Below are positions 1 through 7,831 of a stretch of 64,000 nt of DNA, piece after piece (the stretch's first letter is position 1; every line of letters starts with the position of its first letter). The position numbers and the translations under genes are program-made. This DNA comes from Rhodovulum robiginosum (GTDB lineage: Bacteria > Pseudomonadota > Alphaproteobacteria > Rhodobacterales > Rhodobacteraceae), in contig NZ_RWGU01000040.1 in the NCBI RefSeq assembly GCF_003944755.1, positions 49,438-113,437 of the forward strand. The letters are read 5' to 3'. The notes under the pieces were generated by a model, which was not told where the DNA came from, ran no database searches, and saw only the letters and a list, made by a program, of their open reading frames with translations.

Positions 1-413
1 GTCGATTCATCTTGCCGCCATCCCCATAGGCCGCGCATGGCGCCACGTACCGGCATCACCTGACCTGGGGCAATGACGGCCCCAAGCGGAATTCGCCGGA
101 TACCCACCGGTCGTGCAGACGAGCCACGGCATGGGAAACAGGGACGGTGCCCTGGCCTCCATGGGACCAGCAGAAAAAAGACGCCCGACCCCGTGAACGA
201 GAACCGGCGAGACCGAAAAAACGGCCCCCCGAAACCCGCCGGATTTGACCGTCAGGGGGTTCGGCACGCCGATAGGCCAATGCCCCTTTTAGCAGATGCA
301 GCTTTGGGCCGTGGCGTTTGTCGCTGCTCTTCCATGCTGCAGGCCCACAGCGGCTCGCATCTGTTTGCGAATACTGCTAACCAATGGCCCTGCCTTATGA
401 CTTGAGGGATCGG
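1..413. other. No supported gene
   Basis: I see no convincing coding region here. Short open frames exist on both strands but have arginine/proline-rich compositions typical of shadow frames, and none shows a domain I recognise. The first 60 bases could be the end of a gene cut by the window edge. The last part is the leader of the Nudix gene, with a GAGGGAT ribosome-binding site just before position 414. Confidence 0.5.
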
Positions 414-881
414 ATGCTGAAAACCTTGTGGAATAACACGCTCTCGCCGTTGCTGCGCCGACCGGCGCGGTTTCAGGTCGCGGCTCTGTGTTTTCGCAAG
501 GGCGACCGGGACCCCGAGATTTTGATGATCACGTCGCGCGATACGGGTCGTTGGATCCTGCCGAAGGGATGGCTGAAACCCGGCTTCGACGCCAAGGGCT
601 CCGCCTGCGAAGAAGCCTGGGAGGAGGCCGGCGTCCGCTCGAAAGGGGCGGCCCCCCGCAAGATCGGGCACTACCGATACGACAAACGCCTGAAGGGCGG
701 CGTGCCGGTCGTCACCGAGGTCGATGTCTATGCGATCGAAGTGGACAACCTCGACGAAACCTTCCCAGAAATGTCGGTGAGAACGCGCCAGTGGATGAGC
801 CCGCAAGAGGCCGCGGCCGCCGTGGCAGAGCCTGACCTGAAAGAGCTGCTCGAAAACCTTCCGCCCGACCTCCGGACCTGA
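414..881 (+). CDS. Nudix hydrolase (diphosphoinositol-polyphosphate-phosphohydrolase-like subgroup)
   Basis: A 155-residue Nudix-fold protein, expected to hydrolyse a nucleoside diphosphate linked to another group, or diphosphoinositol/polyphosphate-type substrates. The Nudix box begins at GWLKPGF and ends in EEAWEEAGV. The metal-binding EExxEE core is kept, but the canonical Glu at box position 7 is Phe and the Arg at position 15 is Glu. As far as I know, a divergent box of this kind is seen in DIPP-like alphaproteobacterial Nudix proteins. An in-frame ATG lies at 384, but 414 is chosen because GAGGGATCGG sits directly before it. It precedes a phosphate transporter by 44 bases on the same strand, which would fit a role in phosphate or polyphosphate metabolism. 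The substrate cannot be read from sequence. Confidence 0.85.
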   Translation: MLKTLWNNTLSPLLRRPARFQVAALCFRKGDRDPEILMITSRDTGRWILPKGWLKPGFDAKGSACEEAWEEAGVRSKGAAPRKIGHYRYDKRLKGGVPVVTEVDVYAIEVDNLDETFPEMSVRTRQWMSPQEAAAAVAEPDLKELLENLPPDLRT

Positions 882-925
882 TATCCGCTCGCCGACGTAA
901 ATGGCCCGAAAGCTCGGATAGGCGC

Positions 926-2407
926 GTGACCGACAGTTCGAAGAACTACCAGTGGCGCACGCTGGACAAGGATCTCAACCGGCTCTCGCGGGTCGAATAC
1001 GCCACGATGCACATGTCGCGTCCGTTGACGGGCGTGGGCATCTCGCTGGCCTTCATCGTGATCGCAGCGCTGGCGGCGGCGGTGATCACCGGCCAGGCGC
1101 AGGGCGCGCTCTTCATCGTGGCGGCGGCGGCCTTCGGCGCCTACATGGCGCTGAACATCGGCGCCAACGATGTGGCCAACAACATGGGGCCCGCCGTAGG
1201 GGCCAAGGCGCTGTCGATGACCGGCGCGATCGTGGTGGCCGCGGTGTGCGAAAGCGCCGGCGCGCTGATCGCCGGCGGCGACGTGGTCTCGACGATTTCC
1301 AAGGAGATCATCGACCCGGTCAGCGTGGAAAACGCCCGTGTCTTCACCTGGGCGATGATGTCGGCGCTGTTGTCGGCGGCGATCTGGGTGAATATCGCGA
1401 CCTGGTTCAGCGCACCGGTCTCAACCACCCATTCCGTCGTGGGCGGCGTATTGGGCGCCGGGGTCGCGGCGGCGGGACTTTCGGCGGTGAACTGGCCGAC
1501 GATGGGCGCCATCGCGGCCAGCTGGGTGGTATCGCCGCTTCTGGGCGGGATCATCGCGGCGACCGTTCTGGCCTTCATCAAGTGGCGCATCATCTATCGC
1601 GACGACAAGATCGCGGCCGCCCGAACCTGGGTGCCGGTCCTGATCGGGGTGATGGCGGCGGCCTTTTCGGCCTATCTGGCATTGAAGGGGCTGAAGCGGG
1701 TCATCGAGATCGACCTGCCCGCCGCCCTGATGATCGGGCTTGCCGTTGGGCTGATCTGCTACCTGATCGCGATTCCGCTGATCCGGCGGCAGGCGCAGGG
1801 CATGGAGAACCGCAACAAGTCGCTGAAAATCCTGTTCGGCGTGCCGCTGGTGATCTCGGCGGCGCTGTTGTCCTTCGCCCACGGGGCCAATGACGTGGCC
1901 AACGCGGTGGGGCCGCTGGCCGCCATCGTCCATGCGCAGGAATTCGGAACCTTCGCCGGCAAGGTCGCGATTCCGGCGTGGGTGATGATCATCGGCGCGT
2001 TCGGCATCTCGTTCGGGCTGATGCTGTTCGGGCCCAAGCTGATCCGCATGGTCGGCAGCCAGATCACCAAGCTGAACCCGATGCGCGCCTATTGCGTGGC
2101 GCTGGCCGCGGCGATCACGGTGATCGTGGCCTCGTGGCTGGGCCTGCCGGTCAGTTCAACCCACATCGCGGTGGGGGGTGTCTTCGGCGTCGGATTCTTC
2201 CGCGAATGGCACGCCGAGCGCCGGGTGAGCAAGATCAAGCTGAACCGACCGCCGGCCAAGCGCCTCGCGGCCGAGGAACGCCGGCGACGCAAGCTTGTCC
2301 GGCGGTCGCATTTCATGACCATCGTCGCGGCCTGGGTCATCACCGTGCCCGCCGCCGCGTTGCTGTCTGGCGGGATGTTCCTGATCCTGCGCGGCCTGAT
2401 GGGGTGA
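926..2407 (+). CDS. PiT-family inorganic phosphate transporter
   Basis: A 493-residue membrane transporter of the PiT (PHO4) family, which carries phosphate into the cell with protons or as a metal-phosphate complex. Both inverted repeats carry the family signature: GANDVANN near residue 79 and GANDVANA near residue 319, each followed by GP. About ten to twelve hydrophobic segments are visible, with a short basic cytoplasmic stretch (AKRLAAEERRRRK) before the last one. Translation starts at GTG. The gene lies 44 bases after the Nudix gene, and the convergent HAD/phn operon ends 10 bases beyond its stop. There is no phoU-like gene directly upstream, unlike many pit operons. Confidence 0.94.
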   Translation: MTDSSKNYQWRTLDKDLNRLSRVEYATMHMSRPLTGVGISLAFIVIAALAAAVITGQAQGALFIVAAAAFGAYMALNIGANDVANNMGPAVGAKALSMTGAIVVAAVCESAGALIAGGDVVSTISKEIIDPVSVENARVFTWAMMSALLSAAIWVNIATWFSAPVSTTHSVVGGVLGAGVAAAGLSAVNWPTMGAIAASWVVSPLLGGIIAATVLAFIKWRIIYRDDKIAAARTWVPVLIGVMAAAFSAYLALKGLKRVIEIDLPAALMIGLAVGLICYLIAIPLIRRQAQGMENRNKSLKILFGVPLVISAALLSFAHGANDVANAVGPLAAIVHAQEFGTFAGKVAIPAWVMIIGAFGISFGLMLFGPKLIRMVGSQITKLNPMRAYCVALAAAITVIVASWLGLPVSSTHIAVGGVFGVGFFREWHAERRVSKIKLNRPPAKRLAAEERRRRKLVRRSHFMTIVAAWVITVPAAALLSGGMFLILRGLMG

Positions 2408-2417
2408 CGCTGGGGCC

Positions 2418-3317
2418 TCAGGGGCGCTGGACCAGATGATCGGGCGCGATACCGGCCCGCTCGATGGCCGCATTCACATCCGCGCCGGCGAAAAAGCCGT
2501 AGCCGGTGATCAGCGCCGAGGCGACGCCGGCGGTCTGCGCGCCGAGGATATCGGTATGCAGGCTGTCGCCAACCATGAGCACCCGGTCGCGCGGCACGTC
2601 GCGGATCCGGGCAAAGGCCAGGTCGTAGATATTCCCGAACGGCTTGCCGAAGAACCGGGGCGCGACGCCCGTGGCCTCGGCCAAGCGGTGCGCGAAATGG
2701 CCCGGCTCCACGGAAAAGCCCTGCTCGCGCGGGGCGACGATATCGGGGTTGCCGACCCAGACCTCGCGCGGACGGTCCTTGAGCGCGTGCTCCAGCAGGG
2801 CGTGGCGTTCTTCGGTCCAGGCGGCAGAGCCCAGCAGCAGGAACGCCTCGGCCTCGGCGTAGGGGGCAGTGTCTTCGGCAAGATAGGTCAGGTCGAGCCC
2901 TTCCAGATCGGCCCGGCCAAGGGACTCGGTGGCCATCAGGCCCCAGTGGCGGGCGGGCGCGGCCCGCACCGCGGCCAGCAGCGTCTTGCGGCTGGTGATC
3001 ACGTCCTCGGGGGCGAAGTCGTAGCCAAGGCGGGCGTATTTCGCCATCAGCGATGCATGGGGATAGCCGGCGGCGTTCGACACCACCATCACCCGCTTGC
3101 CGGCGGCCTGCAGGTCCGCCACGCGTTCCGGCGCCCCGGGGATGGCGGATTCACCGATGTTCAGCACCCCGAACGCATCCAGCAGGAACACGTCGTAATC
3201 GTCGGCGATCTCGACCAGGGTTTCCGATTGCCGCGGCCCGCCCGAGGCCACCGGCACGGGCAGGCGGGCGCGCGCCGCCTCGTAGGCGTCGAACGCCTGC
3301 TGCGATGTCAGCATCAT
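2418..3317 (-). CDS. HAD-superfamily class IIA phosphatase in the phn operon
   Basis: A 299-residue haloacid-dehalogenase-type hydrolase of subclass IIA (NagD-like; resembles TIGR01459). Motif I is LLDAFGVLN near residue 42, where the usual second Asp is Phe; this subgroup commonly has an aromatic residue there. Motif II is VVSNAAG, motif III the Lys of FFGKPFGN, and motif IV the metal-binding GDSLHTD. It starts in a TGATG overlap with the upstream permease gene, so it belongs to the transporter operon and probably dephosphorylates what the transporter brings in, or a product of it. The substrate is unknown. Confidence 0.88.
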   Translation of the reverse strand: MMLTSQQAFDAYEAARARLPVPVASGGPRQSETLVEIADDYDVFLLDAFGVLNIGESAIPGAPERVADLQAAGKRVMVVSNAAGYPHASLMAKYARLGYDFAPEDVITSRKTLLAAVRAAPARHWGLMATESLGRADLEGLDLTYLAEDTAPYAEAEAFLLLGSAAWTEERHALLEHALKDRPREVWVGNPDIVAPREQGFSVEPGHFAHRLAEATGVAPRFFGKPFGNIYDLAFARIRDVPRDRVLMVGDSLHTDILGAQTAGVASALITGYGFFAGADVNAAIERAGIAPDHLVQRP

Positions 3318-4132
3318 CAGATGATCGCCCCGCGCACCTTTGCCGACACCCACTCGCTGAGCACCACGAAGGCGAGGATCACCAGCAGGATCAGGCTGAC
3401 CTGCGGCCAGGCCAGAACGTTCAGCGAGGACTGAAGCTGAAGCCCGATGCCGCCCGCGCCCACCAGCCCCAGAACGGTCGATTCGCGGATGTTGATGTCC
3501 CAGCGGAACACCGCGATCCCGGCGAAGGCGGGCAGGATCTGCGGCACGATCCCGTAGGCCATGACCTGCCAGCGGCTGGCCCCGGTGGCGGTAATCGCCT
3601 CGACCTGGGCATGGTCGATCTCCTCGATCGCCTCGTAGAGCAGCTTGGCGCAGAACCCGATGGACCGGATCGCGATGGCGATGACCCCGGCGAAGACGCC
3701 CGGCCCGATGATCGCAATCAGCAAGAGCGCCCATATCAGCGAGTTGATCGAGCGGGTGGAGACGATGATCAAGAGCGCGACGGGCCGGATGAACAGCTTT
3801 GACGGCGTGGTGTTGCGCGCCGCCAGAAAGGCCACCGGCACCGCCATGACCAGCGCCATCAGCGTGCCCAGCGTGGCGATGTTCAGCGTGTCCCAGATCG
3901 GTCGGCCCAACTGGGCGATGTATTCCCAGCGCGGCGGCGTGGCCCGTGTCCAGATATCGCCGGCGATGCGCGGGGCGTCCCAAACGAAGAACCATGTCGT
4001 CGCCTCGGAAATCTGTTGCCAGCAATAGACGAAGACAGCGGTGCCGATCAGCCACGCCGCCCAATGGGTCAGCGCCTGGCCCTGGGTGCGGCGGCGCCAG
4101 ATCTGGGTATCGCCCTTTTCGAGAACCGGCAT
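3317..4132 (-). CDS. phnE: Phn-type ABC transporter permease (second of two)
   Basis: A 271-residue inner-membrane permease of the phosphonate/phosphite/phosphate (PhnE) family with about six hydrophobic segments. The EAA loop that contacts the ATPase is visible as EEIDHAQVEAITATGAS, followed by the conserved [15 protein letters not shown] near the C-terminus. The start codon overlaps the stop of the first permease (TAATG). Having two separate PhnE proteins is common in marine bacteria; they presumably form a heterodimer with PhnC and receive substrate from PhnD. Confidence 0.9.
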   Translation of the reverse strand: MPVLEKGDTQIWRRRTQGQALTHWAAWLIGTAVFVYCWQQISEATTWFFVWDAPRIAGDIWTRATPPRWEYIAQLGRPIWDTLNIATLGTLMALVMAVPVAFLAARNTTPSKLFIRPVALLIIVSTRSINSLIWALLLIAIIGPGVFAGVIAIAIRSIGFCAKLLYEAIEEIDHAQVEAITATGASRWQVMAYGIVPQILPAFAGIAVFRWDINIRESTVLGLVGAGGIGLQLQSSLNVLAWPQVSLILLVILAFVVLSEWVSAKVRGAII

Positions 4133-4944
4133 TACTGCACCCTCGCCCGGATGACGCCCGACAGATATTCCAATGCCATCACGATCACGATGATCAGGAT
4201 GAGGATCGCGGCGGCGGTGTCGTATTCGTAGCGGTCGAAGGCGGTGTTGAGCGTCGCCCCGATACCGCCCGCGCCCACCAGCCCCAGGATCGCGCTTTCA
4301 CGGAAATTGATGTCGAGCCGGTACATCGAAAGCCCGATCAGCCGCGGCATTACCTGCGGCTGGACACCGTAATTGATCCATTGCATCCAGCGCGCGCCCG
4401 AGGCGCGGATCGCCTCGGCCTGCGCACGGTCCATGCTTTCGATATCCTCCGCCAAGAGCTTGGACAGAAAGCCGATGGTCGCAAAGCTGAGCGTCAGGAA
4501 ACCCGCCAGCGGGCCAAAGCCGAAGATCGCGACCAGAAGGATCGCCACGATGATTTCCTGAAGCGCGCGGCTGATGGCCACGATACCCCGGCAGATCAGG
4601 TAGACCGGCAAGGGCGCTATATTGCGCGCGGCCCCCAGCCCGATGGGAATGGAAATTGCAATGCCCACGACCGATGCGGCGACCGTCATCACGATGCTTT
4701 CGGCCATGCCGGTCCAGATATCGCCCGCGCGGCTGACGAAGTCGGGCCGGGTGAAGGCCATGACGAAGGCCGCCCCTCGGTCCAGCCCCTCATAGACCCG
4801 GGCCCAGTTCACCTCGATCGTGGCGAAAGCCGCGACAAGGTAGGCGACGAAGCCCGCGTAGATCGACCAGCGCAGCCAGGCCCGCTTGATGAAGGGCTGC
4901 TTTTTCCAGCCTTTGCCCAGCAGGTCGTGCAGCTCGTTGCTCAT
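4132..4944 (-). CDS. phnE: Phn-type ABC transporter permease (first of two)
   Basis: A 270-residue PhnE-family permease, homologous to the following permease gene. Its EAA loop reads [17 protein letters not shown], and near the C-terminus it has [15 protein letters not shown], nearly the same as in its partner. About six membrane segments are predicted by eye. It overlaps phnC by four bases (ATGA) and the second permease by one, so the operon is translationally coupled. Confidence 0.9.
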   Translation of the reverse strand: MSNELHDLLGKGWKKQPFIKRAWLRWSIYAGFVAYLVAAFATIEVNWARVYEGLDRGAAFVMAFTRPDFVSRAGDIWTGMAESIVMTVAASVVGIAISIPIGLGAARNIAPLPVYLICRGIVAISRALQEIIVAILLVAIFGFGPLAGFLTLSFATIGFLSKLLAEDIESMDRAQAEAIRASGARWMQWINYGVQPQVMPRLIGLSMYRLDINFRESAILGLVGAGGIGATLNTAFDRYEYDTAAAILILIIVIVMALEYLSGVIRARVQ

Positions 4945-5738
4945 TCCGCGGCCTCGATATCTTCTTCGGGGTCGTCGACTTTCTCGATCGTGGCCTCCCA
5001 GTCTTCCTCGCCGTAGATCGAGGTCAGCACCTCGGGCGTCAGGCCATCCGGCGCACCGTCGAACGCGATCTCGCCCAGGCGCAGACCGACGACGCGGGAG
5101 ACGAACCTCTGCGCCAGCGCCACGTCATGGATGTTGATGATCGCGGCCAGCCCGCGTTCGGCGCACAATTCGCAGATCAGCCGCATGATCTGGCGGCTGG
5201 TCTTGGGGTCGAGGCTGGCGGTAGGTTCGTCCACCAACAAAAGCTTGGGGTTCTGGATCAGCGCGCGGCAGATCCCCACCCGCTGGCGCTGCCCGCCCGA
5301 AAGCTCGTCGGCGCGCTTGTCGGCCATGGCCAGCAGGCCCACACGGTCGAGCAGGCGAAACGCCTCGTCCACGTCCGCCTGCTGGTAACGCCTTGTGAAG
5401 CTGCGCCAGAAGCCGACATATCCCAGCCGGCCGGACAGCACGTTCTCCATCACCGTCAAACGTTCGACAAGCGCATATTCCTGAAAGATCATGCCCATCT
5501 CGCGCCGGGCCCGGCGCAGGGGCCCCGACGGCAGACGCGCGATATCGGTGCCGTCCAGCAGCACCTTGCCCGATGTCGGTTCCACCAGCCGGTTGATACA
5601 GCGGATCAGCGTTGACTTGCCCGCCCCGGACGGCCCGATCAGCGCCATGACCTGGCCTTTCGGCACTTCGAGATCGATATCCTTCAGCGCCTGGTCGCCC
5701 GTCTTGTAGGTCTTTGTCAGACCCTCCAGCCTCAGCAT
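4941..5738 (-). CDS. phnC: Phn-type ABC transporter ATP-binding protein
   Basis: A 265-residue ATPase subunit. Walker A is GPSGAGKST near residue 35, the signature is [10 protein letters not shown], and Walker B is [13 protein letters not shown], followed by the switch His in NIHDVALAQ. The overall sequence matches PhnC. It carries an acidic C-terminal extension ([11 protein letters not shown]) beyond the usual end. It lies between the binding-protein gene and the two permease genes and overlaps the first permease by four bases. Confidence 0.92.
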   Translation of the reverse strand: MLRLEGLTKTYKTGDQALKDIDLEVPKGQVMALIGPSGAGKSTLIRCINRLVEPTSGKVLLDGTDIARLPSGPLRRARREMGMIFQEYALVERLTVMENVLSGRLGYVGFWRSFTRRYQQADVDEAFRLLDRVGLLAMADKRADELSGGQRQRVGICRALIQNPKLLLVDEPTASLDPKTSRQIMRLICELCAERGLAAIINIHDVALAQRFVSRVVGLRLGEIAFDGAPDGLTPEVLTSIYGEEDWEATIEKVDDPEEDIEAAE

Positions 5739-5792
5739 TCCCGCCTCCCCGTAGGTTCGTTGGGGGCGGCGATCACACCGCCCCCGGTCGCG

Positions 5793-6773
5793 TCATTCGC
5801 ACGCGTAGCTGACGTCGTTGGCCGCGTCGATCTTGCGGATCACCTCCCAGTATTCCTGATAGGTGATCGGAATGAACTGGCCTTCGCCGTTCTTCTCGAA
5901 CTCTTCCAGCAGGCTCGATCCTTCCCATTCGAAGTTGAAGAAGGCGTTCTGGATCTTTTCCTGCAACTCCGGTGTCAGGTTGTAGACCACGCCGTAGCCT
6001 GTCGTCGGAAAGGTCTGCGACTTGTAGATCGAGACGATCTGGTCCTCGGCGACGACGTCACGCTCGATCATGCGGCCCATCACGGAGTTGGCCACAGCCG
6101 CAGCCGGGTAGTCCTTGTTGGCGACGCCCAGGATCGAGTTGTCGTGCTTGCCCGAGAAGACCGGCTCGAAATCGCGGTCGGGGATCATGTCGTAATCGGC
6201 CTTCAGGATCGCCGAGGGCGCCTTGAAACCCGAATTCGAGGTGGGCGACGTGAAGGCCAGCTTGCCGCCCTTGATATCCTCGATGCTCTCGATGCCCGAG
6301 TCGGGATAGGTGATGATTTCCATCTCGTAGCCGAAGCTGCCGTCGGGCGCGGCCATGATGGTGAACGGACGGAAACCGGCGCAATTGACCGCCAGCGGGT
6401 TAGAGCCGGTGTTGAAGCCGGAGATGTGCAGCCGGCCCGAGCGCATCGCCTCGATCTGGGCGGCGTTCGACTGGACGGGGAAGAACATCACCTCCTTGCC
6501 GGTCTCCGCTTCCAGGTGGGTCAGGAAATCGGCCCAGGCGGTCTTGTAGACGGCCGGGTCCTCGACGGGGGTATAGGCGAAAACCAGCGTATCGGGGTCG
6601 AGCCACTGGTCGGACTCCTCGGGGATGTCGGCGATCAGGTCGCCGTCGCGGTCGCAGAAGCGGTCGTCGAGGTCGCCCCTGGGGCAATCCTCCTGCGCCT
6701 GGGCGGCCATTCCGAAGGCGCCCAGAGCCGCCGCAGCGGCGACCGTGGTCAAAAGCGTGGTCAGTCTGGTCAT
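5793..6773 (-). CDS. phnD: Phn-type periplasmic substrate-binding protein
   Basis: A 326-residue binding protein for phosphonate, phosphite or phosphate. It starts at the ATG of MTRLTTLLTT, 10 bases after GGGAGA. A signal peptide ends about residue 26 (AQA), and PhnD-family features follow (TLVFAYTPVEDP, TSPTSNSGFKAP, SVMGRMIERD). The mature N-terminus carries an added Cys-flanked segment with a DxDxDxxxD loop (D41, D43, D45, D49), like an EF-hand or dockerin Ca2+ loop. Two more Cys lie at NCAG and at the C-terminal ACE. No C-P lyase genes are nearby, so the ligand may be phosphate, phosphite or an organophosphate rather than a phosphonate degraded here. Confidence 0.9.
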   Translation of the reverse strand: MTRLTTLLTTVAAAAALGAFGMAAQAQEDCPRGDLDDRFCDRDGDLIADIPEESDQWLDPDTLVFAYTPVEDPAVYKTAWADFLTHLEAETGKEVMFFPVQSNAAQIEAMRSGRLHISGFNTGSNPLAVNCAGFRPFTIMAAPDGSFGYEMEIITYPDSGIESIEDIKGGKLAFTSPTSNSGFKAPSAILKADYDMIPDRDFEPVFSGKHDNSILGVANKDYPAAAVANSVMGRMIERDVVAEDQIVSIYKSQTFPTTGYGVVYNLTPELQEKIQNAFFNFEWEGSSLLEEFEKNGEGQFIPITYQEYWEVIRKIDAANDVSYACE

Positions 6774-6799
6774 TGTCTCGTCTCCCTTGATTGGATCAG

Positions 6800-6816
6800 G
6801 CCGGGTTGCCCCCGGC
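6800..6816 (-). terminator. Intercistronic hairpin between the deoR-type gene and phnD
   Basis: GCCGGG and CCCGGC form a six-base-pair stem with a five-base loop in the 62-base gap between the repressor gene and phnD. There is no U-run, so it may act as a processing or stability element rather than a true terminator. It could set different levels for the repressor and the transporter. Confidence 0.4.
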
Positions 6817-6835
6817 ACTTCTTGTAACTGTCTGA

Positions 6836-7639
6836 TTACGTTGCTCTGGTGATCGCCACCCCCCGCCGTTGCAGAATGGCGCTCAGCGCGCCCGCCGGGG
6901 CGCGGTCGGTCACGACCGACCCGATCTCTTCGGGGGCGGCGACGCGGGCCATGCCGTGCCGGTCGAACTTGGCGCTGTCGACCAGCAGATGGCTTTCGCG
7001 GCTGACCGACAGCATCGCCCGCTTGACGGCCGCAAAGCCGCGCACCGTTTCGAACACCCCGTCCACGGCCAGCGCGGTGGCGCCGATCATGCAGCGCCCG
7101 GCGCGATGACGTTTCAGGAAGTCGACGGTTTCGGTCCCGGTCACGGCGGCCTCGGCGGGGTCGTAATCGCCCGGTGCCACGATGACCCGAACCGCGGCGC
7201 TCTGGCCCAGCGCCATCGTCACCGGCAGGCTGTTGGTGATGACCGTGCAGCTTACATCACGATGGGCGATGAAACGGGCGGCCTGCAGCGTCGTGGACCC
7301 GGAATCGATCATCACCACGTCGCCCGGCTGCACCAGCTCGGCCGCGCGGCGGCCGATCCTTTCCCGCTCTTCGAGCCGGTTTTGATTGCGCTCGTCGAAA
7401 TCGGGATAGCGCCCCTGTGGCGCAGCCGAGGCCCCGCCATGGGACCGGCACAACAGCCCGTGCTGGCTGAGTTCCTCGAAATCGCGCCGGATGGTCTCGG
7501 ATGACACGCCGAAGCGCGCGGCAAGCTCTGCGATTCCGACATGGGGCCGCAGGCGGAGTTCAAGCAGGATCTGCTCACGCCGCTCGGCCTTGGCCAGCCG
7601 CGGGCGTGTTGTCTCGCCCCGATGCGCCGACAGCTGCAT
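6836..7639 (-). CDS. DeoR/GlpR-family transcriptional regulator
   Basis: A 267-residue DeoR-family regulator. The winged-helix N-terminus contains GIAELAARFGVSSETIRRD, the classic DeoR recognition helix, then a sugar-phosphate-isomerase-like effector domain with GSTTLQAA, IGATALAVDG and LLVDSAKF. The start at MQLSAHRGE is chosen because GGGGAGAG lies just upstream. It is the first gene before phnD-phnC-phnE-phnE-HAD, so it probably controls that operon. DeoR proteins usually sense phosphorylated sugars or polyols, which hints that an organophosphate, not only inorganic phosphate, is the signal. That link is inference. Confidence 0.9.
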   Translation of the reverse strand: MQLSAHRGETTRPRLAKAERREQILLELRLRPHVGIAELAARFGVSSETIRRDFEELSQHGLLCRSHGGASAAPQGRYPDFDERNQNRLEERERIGRRAAELVQPGDVVMIDSGSTTLQAARFIAHRDVSCTVITNSLPVTMALGQSAAVRVIVAPGDYDPAEAAVTGTETVDFLKRHRAGRCMIGATALAVDGVFETVRGFAAVKRAMLSVSRESHLLVDSAKFDRHGMARVAAPEEIGSVVTDRAPAGALSAILQRRGVAITRAT

Positions 7640-7831
7640 GTTCTCTCCCCGCGCCGCGTGGGGGCAGCGCCCCCCGTCCATGGAACGAGGGAAATCCCAC
7701 AAAATGCAAGAAATTTGTTGCCAATTCACACGCCCCCTTGTGAAGCTTTCATGACGGGCTTTTACGGAAACGGCGCGCTATGCGCCCAAGGGCAGCCCCA
7801 GGCATGGCTCTTACGGGGCAAGAACGGTGCG
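7640..7831. promoter_or_regulatory. Divergent promoter region of the DeoR regulator and the Na/Pi symporter
   Basis: This 192-base gap separates two divergent genes. It has an AT-rich patch (around 7697-7730, including AAATTTGTTGCCAATT) unlike the surrounding GC-rich DNA, a likely site for promoters and for binding of the DeoR-type regulator. An in-frame ATG at 7751 could extend the symporter by 27 residues. I could not identify a convincing Pho box. Confidence 0.4.

Noticed and set aside
1..250. Possible riboswitch or tail of an upstream gene at the window start
   Set aside because: I looked for cobalamin-type conserved boxes and found no convincing set, and no family could be recognised.
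7741..7760. Pho box before the Na/Pi symporter
   Set aside because: Only one CTTTCAT half site is present; the second repeat at 11-base spacing does not match.
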